From contig JAMPIV010012227.1 in assembly GCA_024509875.1 (NCBI GenBank), forward strand, positions 43,263 through 107,262: a stretch of DNA of 64,000 nt, read 5' to 3'. Under the pieces are notes generated by a model. The model ran no database searches and was not told the DNA's origin. It saw nothing but the letters and a program-made list of their open reading frames with translations. The stretch comes from Oreohelix idahoensis (lineage: Eukaryota; Mollusca; Gastropoda; Stylommatophora; Oreohelicidae). Positions 32,195 to 44,205 of this stretch are shown here, piece after piece. Position 1 is the first letter of the stretch; every line of letters starts with the position of its first letter. A program made the position numbers and the translations under genes.

Positions 32195-34085
32195 GATGTA
32201 GCCCTATTAAGGACCTGGACAGATGAGAAGGCGGAAGAGACTGTTACCTCATCGTATCAATATGTGAACGAACTGACCACTCGTTTGAAAGCTGGATGGA
32301 AACTGGCAAATGATAATTTGAAACAAGCCAGGAAGAAACATGCAGCATATTTTAATAGGAAGGCAAAGGACAGGGAACTGGCAGTCGGAGAGAAGGTGCT
32401 GCTTCTACTACCGGGAAGCCAGAATAAATTACAAATTGGTTGGCAAGGTCCATATACGGTTCTAGAGAAGGTGTCTAGAACAAACTATAAAATTGACAAA
32501 AAGGGGAAGGGAAAAGTTTATCATGTAAACCTGTTAAAGAAGTATCTGGACAGACCACTCCAGGAAAGCACCCCCTTATTGACCTTGGCTATTGCAACCC
32601 AGATGCAAAAAGAACCACTCACCTCACATGAATACCCATTACATCCTTGTGAAACAGCAGCACAGGTAAAAGTCAGTAAGCACCTGACTAAAAACCAGAG
32701 GGAGAGAGTTCAACAAGTTCTGGAAGAACATACAGATGTATTAACAGATAAACCAGGCCATACAAATTTGCTACAGTATGACATGAAACTGGTAGACTCA
32801 AACCCAATCTGTATGAGAGCCTATTCTATTCCGTTCGCGAAGGAGAAGGCATTAAAGGAAGAAATAGATTATTTATTGAAGGAGGGGATTATTTCGCACA
32901 GTGAATCATCTTTTAGTTCTAGTGTCGTTTTGTTGAGGAAACCGTCTGGGGAACACAGACTGTGCATAGATTACAGGAAACTGAATGCTGTCACAGAAGG
33001 ACAAGTGGATCCATTACCAGACACAAAACAGCTATTTGCCAGACTGAACAAGGCAAAATACTTTTCAAAAGTGGATCTTAGTAAAGGCTATTACCAGATC
33101 CCAGTGAAGCCTGAAGTGAGACCTTATTTGGCTTTTAGCACTTCGGATGGACATTATGAATTCAATATGCTACCATTCGGACTGAAAAATGCTCCGAGTG
33201 TGTTTTCAAGGATGATGCGAAAATTGTTGGACCCCCTGAATAACCCATGTATCACAAATTTCATGGATGATATTCTCGTCGCCACAGAGACATTTGAAGA
33301 ACACATTGAAGCTCTGGAGATGTTGTTTGATAGACTTCGGGAGGCGAACTTAACTGCTAGGCCAACAAAATGTTGTATTGGATGCAAAGAGTTGGAATTC
33401 TTGGGGCACACTGTATATCAGGGTAATATGACCCCTGATCCTAAGAACTTGGAAAAAACTGCAGAGAGCACCTAGGCCGCAAACCAAAAAGGACGTGCGA
33501 TCATTCGTGTCGTTATGCGGATTTTATCAGAAATACATCAAAAATTTTAACGCCATTTGTGCTCCTCTGACTGATCTGACTCGCAAGGGACTTCCAGATA
33601 AAATTATTTGGACTGCACAATGTGAATTAGCGTTCCAAGAGTTAAAGGAAAAAACTCACTAGCAAGCCTATTCTCAAACTGCCTGATTTGACACAGGACT
33701 TTGTCTTAAGAAACCGATGCAAGTAATGTGGGACTAGGAGGGGCTTTGTTGCAAAGATCATCTTCACCTGATGGGGAACTTAAACCAGTCGCTTATGCAA
33801 GCCGCAAATTGAATAAGGCGGAACAAGGATACTCCACAAGCGAAAAAGAATGTTTAGCATTAATCTGGGCAATAAAGAAGTTTCAAATCTATCTGTATGG
33901 TAGGACATTTGTGGTGGAGACGGATCATCAGCCTCTCGTGTTCTTGTCTCAGGCTAAGCATGAAAAACGCAAGATTGCTGAGGTGGTCTTTATTGCTTCA
34001 ACCTTATCAGTTTAGTATCCAATATATCCCAGGCAAATTGAATGTCGGTGCAGATTTCCTCAGTCGGCACCCCTGTGATCAAAAT
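32195..34085 (+). pseudogene. Integrase C-terminal domain, reverse transcriptase and RNase H of element A
   Basis: The frame reads through a GPY/F-type integrase C-terminal domain (IGWQGPYTVLEKVSRTNYKI, near 32,440) directly into reverse transcriptase. Motifs are CIDYRKLNAV, KVDLSKGYYQIPV (catalytic Asp), LPFGLKNAPSVFSRMM and FMDDILVA (catalytic Asp pair, near 33,265). A frameshift in an A run stops it at 33,473. RNase H continues in other frames: DASNVGLGGALLQ, EKECLALIWAIKKF, VETDHQPLVFL and GADFLSRH. There are further frameshifts near 33,655, 33,705 and 33,985. All catalytic motifs are visible, but no continuous protein can be read. Confidence 0.9.
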
Positions 34086-34162
34086 TAGAGTAATGGCAGA
34101 CGTGAGGAGTAATTTTACCTATGTGTATCGCTGGTTTTGGAACTTGCCATAGGCATGTTTTC

Positions 34163-34175
34163 AGGTGGGGAGATG
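34163..34175 (+). promoter_or_regulatory. Polypurine tract of element A
   Basis: AGGTGGGGAGATG immediately precedes the 3' LTR, as expected for the plus-strand primer of reverse transcription. Confidence 0.65.
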
Positions 34176-36394
34176 TGTAGTGAAATTGACAGAGATACAA
34201 CGGTAAAATTCCTCCAAGGATAACATTTAAGGATAAAAACATAATGCGTAGGCTGCTGATGTACATGATCGCCTAGACCGCGGGTCATCATCCCCCATAA
34301 AATTGACTTGCTAGACCGGAGGGGAACGGAGTATCAAAAGAAAAAAAAAAATATGACTGGAAAGGCTAAAGAGACGCAATTGGGGGGGGGGAAATGGATG
34401 AAAGTAAAAAAAAAAATTCAAGTCCCCCAAATTGACACGAGGTACGGAATTGGACGTTTTGCGATACCAAGCGCTTGATTTGAATTTGAGCGGAAGAACG
34501 CAGATGTCTGAAAAAAATTACAAAAATTAAAAAGTAAATTTTTCTTAATATTAATGTTAGGAATATATAAAAATTAGCTGGCCAGATGGCCTATTCTGAG
34601 CAGTGAACGAATATGGTCTTAATTTTACAGACGGATAGATAATATTGAAAATAATGACAAAAGACAGTGTAGTTTACATCAGCCACAGACTGCATTGAAT
34701 CTAACATATCGTTATTTGCACACACAAAAACACGACCTTGGGGACGCAGGTGTTCAAATTTACTTAGCATAGAAGTGAAGGGACATTGGTGGTAGCTGTG
34801 TCTAAATATAACTTTTTACAACAAAAATTTGAAGGGGAGAGAACGGTTGGGTCAAAAATCGAGCACAATTTTGTAGAAACACAAGTAGAGACGGACAGAC
34901 TAACAGATAACCATCCATACGTGACTGAAGCTTGACTGAAATGACTTTAGTGAGGAAATTTGAAATTAAAAATAAACCTCGGCAGTGATTGGCCACAGAC
35001 AATCATATTATTAGCGCTTAGAGCGCATTTGGGGTCATTCTTCAATAATTGTTCAGTGTTAGACACAGATTTTAAAGTGTGGTGTTTTCCCATATGAAAG
35101 ACAGTGAGTTAAATTTAGGGACGCCATCCTATAGCCAGCAGCTCAGCTGAGTTTTGCTAGCACTTCTGTGTTAATTATTCATAATCTGGTAAGATTGAAA
35201 TTATTTCTTTATATATTTTGAATATTGTTTCATGTTCGAGTGATTTGATACTGCCATATCATAATCTAGCCTTACAAACAAGTAGGGATTTTGCTCTAGA
35301 CCCCCCGCCCAAGTCAGGGTCTAGGGACTAACAATGTACCTAAACACCAGCAAGGATTATGCAAGACAGATCAAGAGTTGAGAATAAGGAAACATATTAC
35401 CTATCCTCTTTTAGGGTAGAAAACTAATAATTATTTTTCAGAATCTATAGTCTGGGAGGATCTATCGGATGTAAACCCACCATGGTAACTGTGCTGTTTG
35501 GTCAGAGAGATCTGACCTGTCTGTATAATGTGGTTGTTGTGTCAGTGTGGTGTCCAGACGTGGGTAGAGAATAGATTTTGACACATGGCCCATACTTTGA
35601 TTGCAGAGCTGCGAGTTTCTGTCGTCAACGAAGCAGTATCTATTCGGGTGGTGATTTACACAAGTGTATCTGTGCAGTCCTTGTGACAGAGACCACCATT
35701 ATTGCCCGCCAGCACGGAGAGGTGGGACCGCCTGATTTCAGCACCAGAGCTACAAATACCAGATGAGTGAGCCTCTGGTCTGCTGGATATTCACCAACCC
35801 CATTAAGTTGCAGATACCCCATAAAAATTCCCACCATTTTCTGGACACTATGTAGTCAATATAGACAGGTGTGATGAGACCACCCCAACAGCACAGACAA
35901 TAAATATCCTCCCTAGTAGCTGACTACCAGAACATTTTAATAAAACTAACTATTCTAGTACTTAAATATGTACACTTTTGCATTTATTATGTAACATTCC
36001 ATGCATAATTTTCATAATTTTTAAATCCTTCTTTTTAAAACAAGTTCTGGTCAAAATAAAACTTGATCCAGAACAAATAAATGTAATATAATTATATCAA
36101 AAACTTTACACACGTGAGTTAGTTCAGTGTATTTTAACACTTGTTAATCTTATTAGTCTTGTTAAATATTTATGGGTATATTTATAACTATCACACCACA
36201 GTACACATCATTACCCTAGACACTTTACGTAGCTACATTCAATAAAAAAAAATTAAGTGTGAGGTCGTAGTGGTAGCAAGAAAGGCCTTCTGACAATTCT
36301 CAATTACATTTTATCTCAGGAGCCTTCACAGCTGGCCTCATACAATTTACATGTAGTACCATCATCATCATACAATACCATCAATACCACTACA
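34176..36394 (+). repeat. 3' LTR of element A
   Basis: Nearly identical to the 5' LTR. Most differences are homopolymer lengths (for example the G run at 34,382) and a few short insertions. It ends CACTACA, followed by the target duplication AGGGG. Confidence 0.93.
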
Positions 36395-36686
36395 AGGGGA
36401 CTGTGTCCGATTTTCAACCCTTGGCAAATTAATTGCTTTCGTATATGTCTATCTAACTATCTACCTAGTCTGATTCTGGTCTTGAGTTTGGGACGCAAAG
36501 GAAATGGAAAGGAAAATGGAAAGTAACTGTCTACCCACCTCATCTTGATGAACCTTAAAAAAAAAAAAAAAGTCCCTGAGTTATTCAGTTGAACACCGTA
36601 TGAACATTTTACAAGTTCTCATAACATAACTCTGAATATGTCTCAGATCACTAATTTACAGTACGAAGAATTCGAGAATTCGATTC

Positions 36687-36722
<36 letters not shown>

Positions 36723-36855
36723 TTTATTTATTTATTTTTCAAATTCATTATTACTAGGCTATTAATTTTTTTTTTTTTTTTTTAAATTATTTTATTTTGT
36801 TTTAAAAACACTTTAATTATGATGATTATTGCAAATGTAATATTACTTTTATAAT
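36395..36855. other. Low-complexity T/A-rich flank
   Basis: Contains long T runs and TTTA repeats at 36,686-36,800. No feature beyond low complexity. Confidence 0.5.
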
Positions 36856-36985
36856 GTGCCAGCTCCAGAAAGTGTCTTTACGTAAATATATACTCCATGG
36901 GTGATGGAATTGACCTGTAAAACTTTCCTGTAGGTGCTAACTTTGGTGACCTCTAATTGCGTGAGGGGGGCTGGAACTCTGTCTA
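36856..36985. repeat. Partial 192-bp repeat unit
   Basis: Matches the third unit at 26,940-27,050 (TGCCAGCTCCAGAAAGTGTC through GGTGCTAACTTTGGTGAC) and continues into TCTAATTGCGTGAGG like the fuller units. Confidence 0.88.
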
Positions 36986-36989
36986 TCTT

Positions 36990-39015
36990 TGGCTGGCCGC
37001 TCCTAAGTGCGAGGTTTTACATAACCCAGGATTACACCAGACGAAGCTATTTGTGGACAAAGCATCCCAGGCGCTCTTATCCGGCGCTATTGCTTGCTTG
37101 GCATTAAATCCAGTTTGGGCTTGCTTGACTGAGTGCCCCGTTTAGGCACACAAAGGCTGGTGATTGAAATTCTACTATAGACATGCTGGACTGATTGATA
37201 TGCTGGAAGCCGCATTGCTCTGACTGGTAATCCAAATAGGCGAGTAGGAAACTACTACTGCAATAGATGATTTCAGATTTAGCGTTGGCTCATTGCACTG
37301 CGTGAGCTTAACTTGGCGTTGACAAAGGGTTTTGGTTCAGGTATTTGGGGTTGACAACTCGTGAATGCTAGGTGTTACTCAGAAACCCTCTAGAATGAAG
37401 AGAATGGGACGTTCTTCGCCTGACTGGAATCTTGCTCTAGCGATTCGGTATCCCTGAAACTGAGACCCAAAAGAGACACCCTTTACATTAAGCAACAACA
37501 AAATCACACTAATGTTATATAACATAGTTATGCTCCGCTCCTTCCACTCTATCAATTATCAGCATGTGCCCGCATAGGCTTAATATATTTTTACACCCAG
37601 GTACCTGTCAGTAAATATTCTGACAGCAAAACTACTCCTCTTCTTCCAACTAAACATACAGGAAACCTAACCTTGTAGTTACAGTTGAATGGATTCTATT
37701 CATCTTACAACATTAAGTGAATTTACATAAACAGATTACAGCATTTGACATTACAAAAATAAGTCGTATGTCCCTTTGGGGAAAAATTAACATTCCACAA
37801 ATTAATACATAGAAAATGCAATGTTCTAGCTGTAATAATACAGTTGTGACTGAATCATAGGATAAAATGTTTTCTATGGCTGGTGACTGATTTCTGTGAA
37901 AGTTATAGACTAGTGCCTAGCTACACAAATAAGCATATCATGATTCCACCCTGCCACTAGAAGTTTCTATCAAAAAGGAATAAGCGACTATCTCCTATAA
38001 TTCAGTGTTTAAGTGCCTGTATCTCACTATTCAGTTTTAAGTGAATAATCCACACCTCTGACATTATCTTACAGAAATGACAGTTAATTAGCCTATTCTT
38101 AACCCATGATTAGCATCTGTGGACTGATTCTACGCCTAGTGAGTGTCTGTTATTGTAAGTCTATCATTTAACCCATTATAAACCTTCTGTTTAAGCACCA
38201 CTTAACTAAGGCAGTAGACAGCGCTACATTATCACTGAACTAAATTACTAGGAGAAGTCCTCAGAAATGAATTCACGTCACATTCCTATCAGATATATAA
38301 AAAACTAACATAAATATTTATATATTAATAAGATATGTCAACTCACCCCGAGAAAATGCCAAGAAATAGGCAAAAACATTTAGTTCTGTGTTAATGTTTG
38401 CCTTATTTCCATAAGGGTCTGTCTCGGGCAGGAAACATCTACGAGTGTGTTTGACGTATTAAAATTCTCAAGTCTTATAGTTTACAAACAACGCTACCCG
38501 GGACACCTGCATAGCCTGATTCTACAGATGTATCGGCGTAATGCGTAATAAAGAGTAAGACAGAGGTTTCTCTAGAGACAACATCAAAGACAACAGACCC
38601 CGTGCGAAAGTTCCCCAGATCGGCGATGCGTAATATTATGGTCAGGGGCCACAACAAATCTCTCCTGAATTGAAGATCAAACTCGTTTACCGACCTCAGA
38701 AGATTGGTCCCTGCTAACGAGCCGTTTCTTTCACAGAAACCTTTTCGCTCGTTCAAACACTCTAAGCGTAACAGAAATGTTTCTCTGGTCAAACGAACCA
38801 CAGGTGCGCTGATGTAATATTACCGCTACGCTGACCGTTGAAGGAATTTATTACTGAAGGCCAGCCAGAACGTAAACAAACCCCGGGTGGGTTTGAGAAA
38901 GAGGGACAAATAGGGCCACAAAGGTAGAAAAGAAAATACCAATGATTAGGAAAACAGAACATTAAAAGAGTAATAACTTATGGAACGGAATGGTAAAATA
39001 AATTAACAGTCACTG
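36990..39015. other. Unassigned 2-kb sequence
   Basis: Largely non-repetitive within the window. A 108-codon minus-strand frame (38,475-38,801) has no features I recognise. The part at 38,400-38,900 is GC-richer and could belong to an unrecognised LTR or other element. Confidence 0.35.
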
Positions 39016-39019
39016 TGAC

Positions 39020-39253
39020 AGCCATGTCTGCAGAATGGGAGTAGAGCGGCTACCACGACAAGTTTGGGAAACTAAGAGCCAAGGATCCATTCCTCCAGGA
39101 CGACCCAGAGTCCGCTGGGAGGACAACATTAGACATAGTCTGAAGGACCGAGGATTAGAATGGAACCAGACCAGGAGGAAAACAGCCGATAGGATAGTAT
39201 GGCGCTCTCTCTTCCAAACCTCTACACCTCACGATAGAAGAAGAACGAATAAG
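39020..39253 (+). pseudogene. LINE 3' end with TAAG-type tail
   Basis: Reads GVERLPRQVWETKSQGSIPP, GRPRVRWEDNIRHSLKDRGL and TADRIVWRSLFQTSTPH to a stop near 39,250. This is the C-terminal end of the same LINE family as 58,693-58,858 and 62,817-63,360. The tail GAATAAGTA is where the mariner inserted. Confidence 0.8.
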
Positions 39254-39255
39254 TA

Positions 39256-40594
39256 CGAGGGGCATTCAGAAAGTAATGCACCACATCGTTTTTCTCAGGA
39301 GCTGTTGATTAAAAAAGCATGAAATTTATACACAATATACATGAATATGTTATGTAAACATCGGTATTATTCAACATAATCCCCATCAACTTGTACGGCT
39401 TTATGCCAGCGCGAAACAAGTGCATGTATTCCTAGCCCGTACCAGATTTTGTGTTGATCATGTAGCCATTTCTTCGCTGCATGAATCTTTCTTTCATCAT
39501 CTTCAAACGCTGTCCCACGGAGTGCATCTTTAAGTGGACCAAATAGATGAAAATCAGAGGATGCTAAATCGGGACTATAGGGTGGATGGGGTAGTACAGT
39601 CCAACCCAATTTGGTTATTGCTTCCCGTGATGCCAGACTTGTGTGAGGTCGCGCATTGTCGTGAAGGTGAAGCAGGTCTGCTGGATTTTTGTGCGGCCGA
39701 ACTCTGCGAAAACGTTGATTGAGTTTTTTCAATGGCTTAATGTAAGCTTGCGAATTGATTGTCTCTCCTCTTGGCATAACGTCCACAAGAATCACACCTT
39801 CAATGTCCCAAAAGACAGTGATCATGACCTTTCCAGCTGAAGGAATTGTCTTGAATTACTTTCTTCGTGGTGATTGCGGATGATGCCAGTCCATTGAGTG
39901 TCTTTTTGTCTCAGGTTCAAAATGATGTGCCAAGGTTTCGTCATCTGTAACGATCTTAGCGAAAACGTTCTCTCCATCAGCATTGAAACGCTCCAACAAT
40001 TCAGAAGAAATTGCTTTCCTTTGCAATCGGTGGTCATTTGTGAGACTTCGAGGAACCCATCTTGCGCAAACCTTAGAAAATCCGAGAGTTTTTATAACTG
40101 CATTAGCACTATCAATGCTGACTGACAGCTGTAAGGCCAATTGTTGAGTAGTGATTCGCCTATCAGTAAGAATAATGCCCTCAGCGCATTTCAACATTTC
40201 TGCGTTGATGGCTGTGGCAGGACGTCCACAGCGCGGCCGATCAAGCAGCTCCGTATCTCCACTTCCTGATTCTTTTATTCTCTGAACCCAGCGACTGACT
40301 GTACTCCTGTCGACTGCAAAACTTCCATACACATCACATAGACGCTTGTGAATGTTCACAACAGTTTCCTTCTCTGCAACGAGAAATTCTATCACAATTC
40401 GCTGCTTATTACGCAAGTTGCTAAAACGCTCCATTTCAACGGTTTAGGGCAGCCATATTATTTGGCCGGTTGCAGTGCAGTTTGGTGCGCACAATTGGCG
40501 CATGCCATCTTTGAAGTGTGCAAAATTTCATGCTTCTATCTTCATTATTAGCTGAGAAAAACGATGTGGTGCATTACTTTCTGAACGCCCCTCG
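39256..40594 (-). mobile_element. mariner transposon, both ends present
   Basis: A 1,339-bp element with inverted repeats of about 43 bp that begin CGAGGGGCATTCAGAAAGTA (left) and match the right end with one difference in that stretch. It is flanked by the TA target duplication at 39,254-39,255 and 40,595-40,596. The ends also share an inner CATGAAATTT. It sits in the tail of a LINE. The transposase frame is broken by one frameshift, so the copy is not autonomous as assembled. Confidence 0.93.
39367..40434 (-). pseudogene. mariner transposase with one frameshift
   Basis: The transposase cuts and pastes DNA between TA sites. The N-terminal frame (40,434 to 39,856) starts MERFSNLRNKQRIVIEFL. 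It contains two helix-turn-helix regions (RSTVSRWVQRIKES and TTQQLALQLSVS), WVPRSLTNDH, and the first catalytic Asp in VTDDETLAHH, and ends in SPRRK. Near 39,856-39,859 four extra bases shift the frame. The C-terminal frame (39,825 to 39,367) carries the second Asp in HDNARPHTS and the third in SPDLASSDFHLF, exactly 34 residues later (D34D). Total length is close to the usual 345 residues. The right third matches the fragment at 130-394. Confidence 0.92.
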
Positions 40595-40759
40595 TATATG
40601 TAAAATATACAAATTGGTATATTTGTGATGCTATATTGCTTCTAACGCATGGATTTTAATTTTCGGTACCGTATTCATTTCCCTAAAGCAAACAGAATTC
40701 AAGTTTTTCAAACATAGTTTCATGTGTAAAAATAATTTTGACTGGCTGATTTTTATTAA

Positions 40760-41530
40760 CCATGGGTCATCGAAATAATAACGTGGCTGGAGGTATTCCA
40801 GTAGAGTGGTAGGGTACCTCCTTATACGCAAATAAAGCTGCAGGTAAGAACGAATCACAGGATTCTGGTTCCTCCTGTGCGAGCTTACGTAAAATTGTAA
40901 GTTGAGTCCCGTTATATCTTTCCACTTGTCCAATCGATTGTGGATGATAAAATGTGCGGACGAGAATATTTTGAAAAATCTTAAAAACTTCCTCCATCAG
41001 TTTCCCTCGGGGATCCAAAGATGCAGCAATAGTGAATGCAGTCAGCGACCCATAGCTTGACTGCTTGCATCAGGACCAGCGAACCAGAGCTGGTCAAGAC
41101 CGTACTCCACCTCCACGTGGTGGTCCTGGAAACAGTCTGCAGCAGTGCAGTCTGGCTGAGCGAGTACGGATCGAAATGGGAAGGCAAACCCGGTCCCTAA
41201 AAAATGCCGTGCTGAAGTCGGATGTGTCGACCGAAAGGTGCAGATATCACAGCTGCGGCGTAAACAGACACAACGCAACCACCGTCCTTATCAGGGCGAA
41301 CGAGGAAGAAGAAGAAGAAGTTTCCCTCTGAACTGTGAACCATTGTCAGTTAATATCTGATAAGGGTATCCTAATCTTGAATATATTAAGAGAAAAGCCT
41401 CTCCTACATGTACTGAGTCTGCTGAGGGTAGAGCAATCGCTTCCCCCTGCATAGTACATGTCTACCAGAGAAATGAAGTATTTTTTCGGAAACTGACGAA
41501 AAGCGCAAACAGTCTGCTGAAATGAAGAAT
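40760..41530 (-). pseudogene. Isolated LTR-element integrase core fragment with nested insertion
   Basis: On the minus strand the following blocks are read: VDMYYAGG (probable first Asp region), EAIALPSADSVHVGEAF, SRLGYPYQILTDNGSQFRG (second Asp), then after a 320-bp interruption KLMEEVFKIFQN, HPQSIGQVERYNGT (catalytic Glu) and LFAYKEVPYHSTGIPP. There is a frameshift near 41,445. No LTRs or other domains of this element are visible here. It resembles the integrase part that element A lacks, but I cannot show they belong to one family. Confidence 0.75.
41009..41320 (+). mobile_element. Short retroposon nested in the integrase fragment
   Basis: A 312-bp element from GGGATCCAAAGATGCAGCAA to the tail GGCGAACGAGGAAGAAGAAG. 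It is flanked by TTTCCCTC at 41,001-41,008 and 41,321-41,328 (target duplication, possibly up to 10 bases). It splits the integrase frame. It is the same family as 7,627-7,930 and 2,183-2,310, probably a SINE using the tail of a GAAGAAG-tailed LINE. Confidence 0.82.
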
Positions 41531-41534
41531 TTAA

Positions 41535-42960
41535 TGAAAAGTAAGTTTCAAAGTATGACACAGAACATGGAATCAATAAAGTAAAATACCAGAGATGATT
41601 CCTACATAGCAGGGGGATACCGAGGTGAGTAAATTTTGTGTAAAAGTGTAATTCCTCCCTTTTTTCTTAATTTTCTCAAAACCTCATTTTTCACACAAAT
41701 GTGGGCACGTTGCCCATGATTTTTCAAAAACTATTAGTGATACAACAGTAAATTTTGGGCCACATGCTGTACACATAGTGCTCATTAAAATAAACTAAAA
41801 TAAAGGATATATGTTAACAAACTACAAAACTGTTAAGAAATAGCTAAGATACCCCCCTTAAAAATTTTTCGATTGGTATGTTAAAATCCAAAAAAACTCA
41901 GATATCAAACCAATCAAAATTATTTTAGTATACAATCATTATCATATATTAACAAATGAAACAGCCAAATTTCATAACTCAAGTTGTACTCACATTTGAG
42001 ATATCTTGGGCAACAAAATACCAAAAAAAGCTAAAATTTGCCTTTTTTCACTGTTTTTCCGCCATAGATTGCAAGTTTTTAGTATATACCTCAATGTTTT
42101 GTATTTTTTTTTCAGTCATTTTGCTTGTATAAATGACCAGATATAGATATTAACTTATAATTCTGTGTTTTTCATTTTGGGGGTTTAAAGGGGCAAAAAG
42201 TTAGTCCTGACCAGCGCTTACATAATTAAACTGGGACTTCCTGAGTTTCCAAGATTACTGTTAGCAATGTACCGGTAATACTGTCTTGATCTCTGTGAAT
42301 CAGCCTTTTCAAACATGAGTCATCTATATTGGGCAGAGTCGACTGACGGCCTTCTGTATTAAGGAGGCCCAACACAACGCTTACACAAAGCCTTGATTAA
42401 TGACGTAAGCTGTGTAGAATATGCGTCTTGTAAAGTTTTCATTGTGTTTCTACTTCTTCTGTATTCGTTTCTTATAAAGTATCGTGCCACCACTGCAGCA
42501 GTATCCTGTGCAGAAAGTTTTTGAAGTAGTGTGTTTTACATGATGTGATTCAGTCCCACATTTCATAATTTTTCTTTTTCTTCTTGTTTTTCCCCATTGT
42601 CAGATGCTTCTATATTGCTTTCTTTTTTCAATGGGAAATCCATTGATATATTGACTTATAATTGATGTTAAGGGAAACAATACAATTAATCTCTTAACTT
42701 TCATGACACACACAAAAAATTGCGCCCCTGTTTCTGTAGGGGACAAACAGACAAACGTTCAAAAATATAGATTAGATATGCTGAAAGTAGTCCCACTGTG
42801 ACACTGCCTAGGTCTTGTGTAAGCGTAGTGTCGAGACTTCAGTATGTAGATGATCGTCGTCTGATGCGCTGTCATGTATGTATGACGTGGGCATCTGGTA
42901 GCAAATATGCAACAGCAAAATGACTTAATACACATAAGTGTGGGTACATTAAAGTACTAT
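41535..42960. other. No recognisable feature
   Basis: AT-rich sequence. I see no reading frame, repeat or element end. Confidence 0.45.
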
Positions 42961-42980
42961 GTCTCGAGGACACAAACGTC

Positions 42981-43216
<236 letters not shown>

Positions 43217-43219
43217 TAT

Positions 43220-44205
43220 ATATCTTTCTGTCCATGTAACTCATTTTTTTCTCTGCCTGTTCGCCTTTATGTCTGTCTCTTGCACCTATATGTGTGTATT
43301 TATCACTGCCTTCTATTGACTTAACCTCTCATACTTGTTGTAGAGCGTACTGTAACCTCTCATACTTGTTGCAGAGCGTACTGCGTCATACCACTCCCCA
43401 GTGTCTACTGTTTTAATTCAATCTTTTTCTCCCCGTGTGCCAGCTCCCGCAATGCTAGAACATTGAAAGGCCGGCTGGCACCCGACCATTGATCAGTGGT
43501 GGGCGGTGAAGGGGATAACTTTCACCCATATCAACTTAAAGCCCTTATGTAATAAATGCAGAACTAGATTCCGCGCACTAGAAAATTGTCGCTGGACTTA
43601 ATTTACTAAAAACTTTTGCCTTCCTTTATACTGGAAATTGTTCAAGGAAAATTATATTTGTTATTCGTATCTGTGACATTTGGCCGCTGAAAGATGTCTG
43701 TTTGATTAATTCGGCGTTTAACTGTTGAGGATCATTACCGTAATTTGATTAATAAGTTATGTTGGTTGTTACGGTGTATCTCTGCGTTTAGTTAGTTAAT
43801 ATGGTTTTGTCCGTTCGTGATATAGTAACTTTCACTGGTGAACATTGCCTATCTAATTTCCCAGTGATTTAGTTTTGTTGACTGCAATTCGTTTAACTTG
43901 ATCAAGAATAAGTTACCGTTTTAGTTACTGTGGTTGCGTCTCACCGTTTCGGCTCCGTATCTTTTGGTGACTGCGGTACTAGTACTGATTAATTCGTATA
44001 TCATTAAATTGTGTTCTTTTTTGTCACTGCAGCTTTACCCATTAACAGCCAGTTATTTATTTGGTCGCGTTGGCTTTGTCGCTGTTTCAGTTTTCGTTTT
44101 AAACTCTTCGTATCTCTAGTTTACACAGCTGATGTCCTGACTTAAATGATCCTCATGTTATATAAGCCATATTCATGCCGTCAGATTTACCATTATTTCC
44201 AATGG
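43220..44205. other. Unassigned; contains a 31-bp tandem duplication
   Basis: AACCTCTCATACTTGTTG(T/C)AGAGCGTACTG occurs twice in a row at 43,323-43,383 and looks like a doubled splice acceptor. A further strong acceptor-like GTTCTTTTTTGTCACTGCAG lies at 44,011-44,030, but no exon with a donor follows. Confidence 0.35.

Larger units (their letters stand above)
27289..36394 (+). mobile_element. LTR retrotransposon (Ty3/Gypsy, Gmr1-like order), element A
   Basis: A 9.1-kb element with LTRs of 2,229 and 2,219 bp and a 5-bp target duplication AGGGG at 27,284-27,288 and 36,395-36,399. LTRs start TGTAGTG and end CACTACA. The internal part encodes, in order, Gag with a zinc knuckle, an aspartic protease, the integrase zinc-binding domain, the integrase C-terminal domain, reverse transcriptase and RNase H. 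Integrase before reverse transcriptase is the Gmr1-type order. The integrase catalytic core is missing. The LTRs differ mostly by short indels, so insertion is recent, yet several frameshifts break the proteins. No envelope-like frame is present. Confidence 0.93.

Noticed and set aside
38475..38801. 108-codon minus-strand frame as a host gene
   Set aside because: No recognisable motif, no splice context, and length within chance for this GC-richer stretch.
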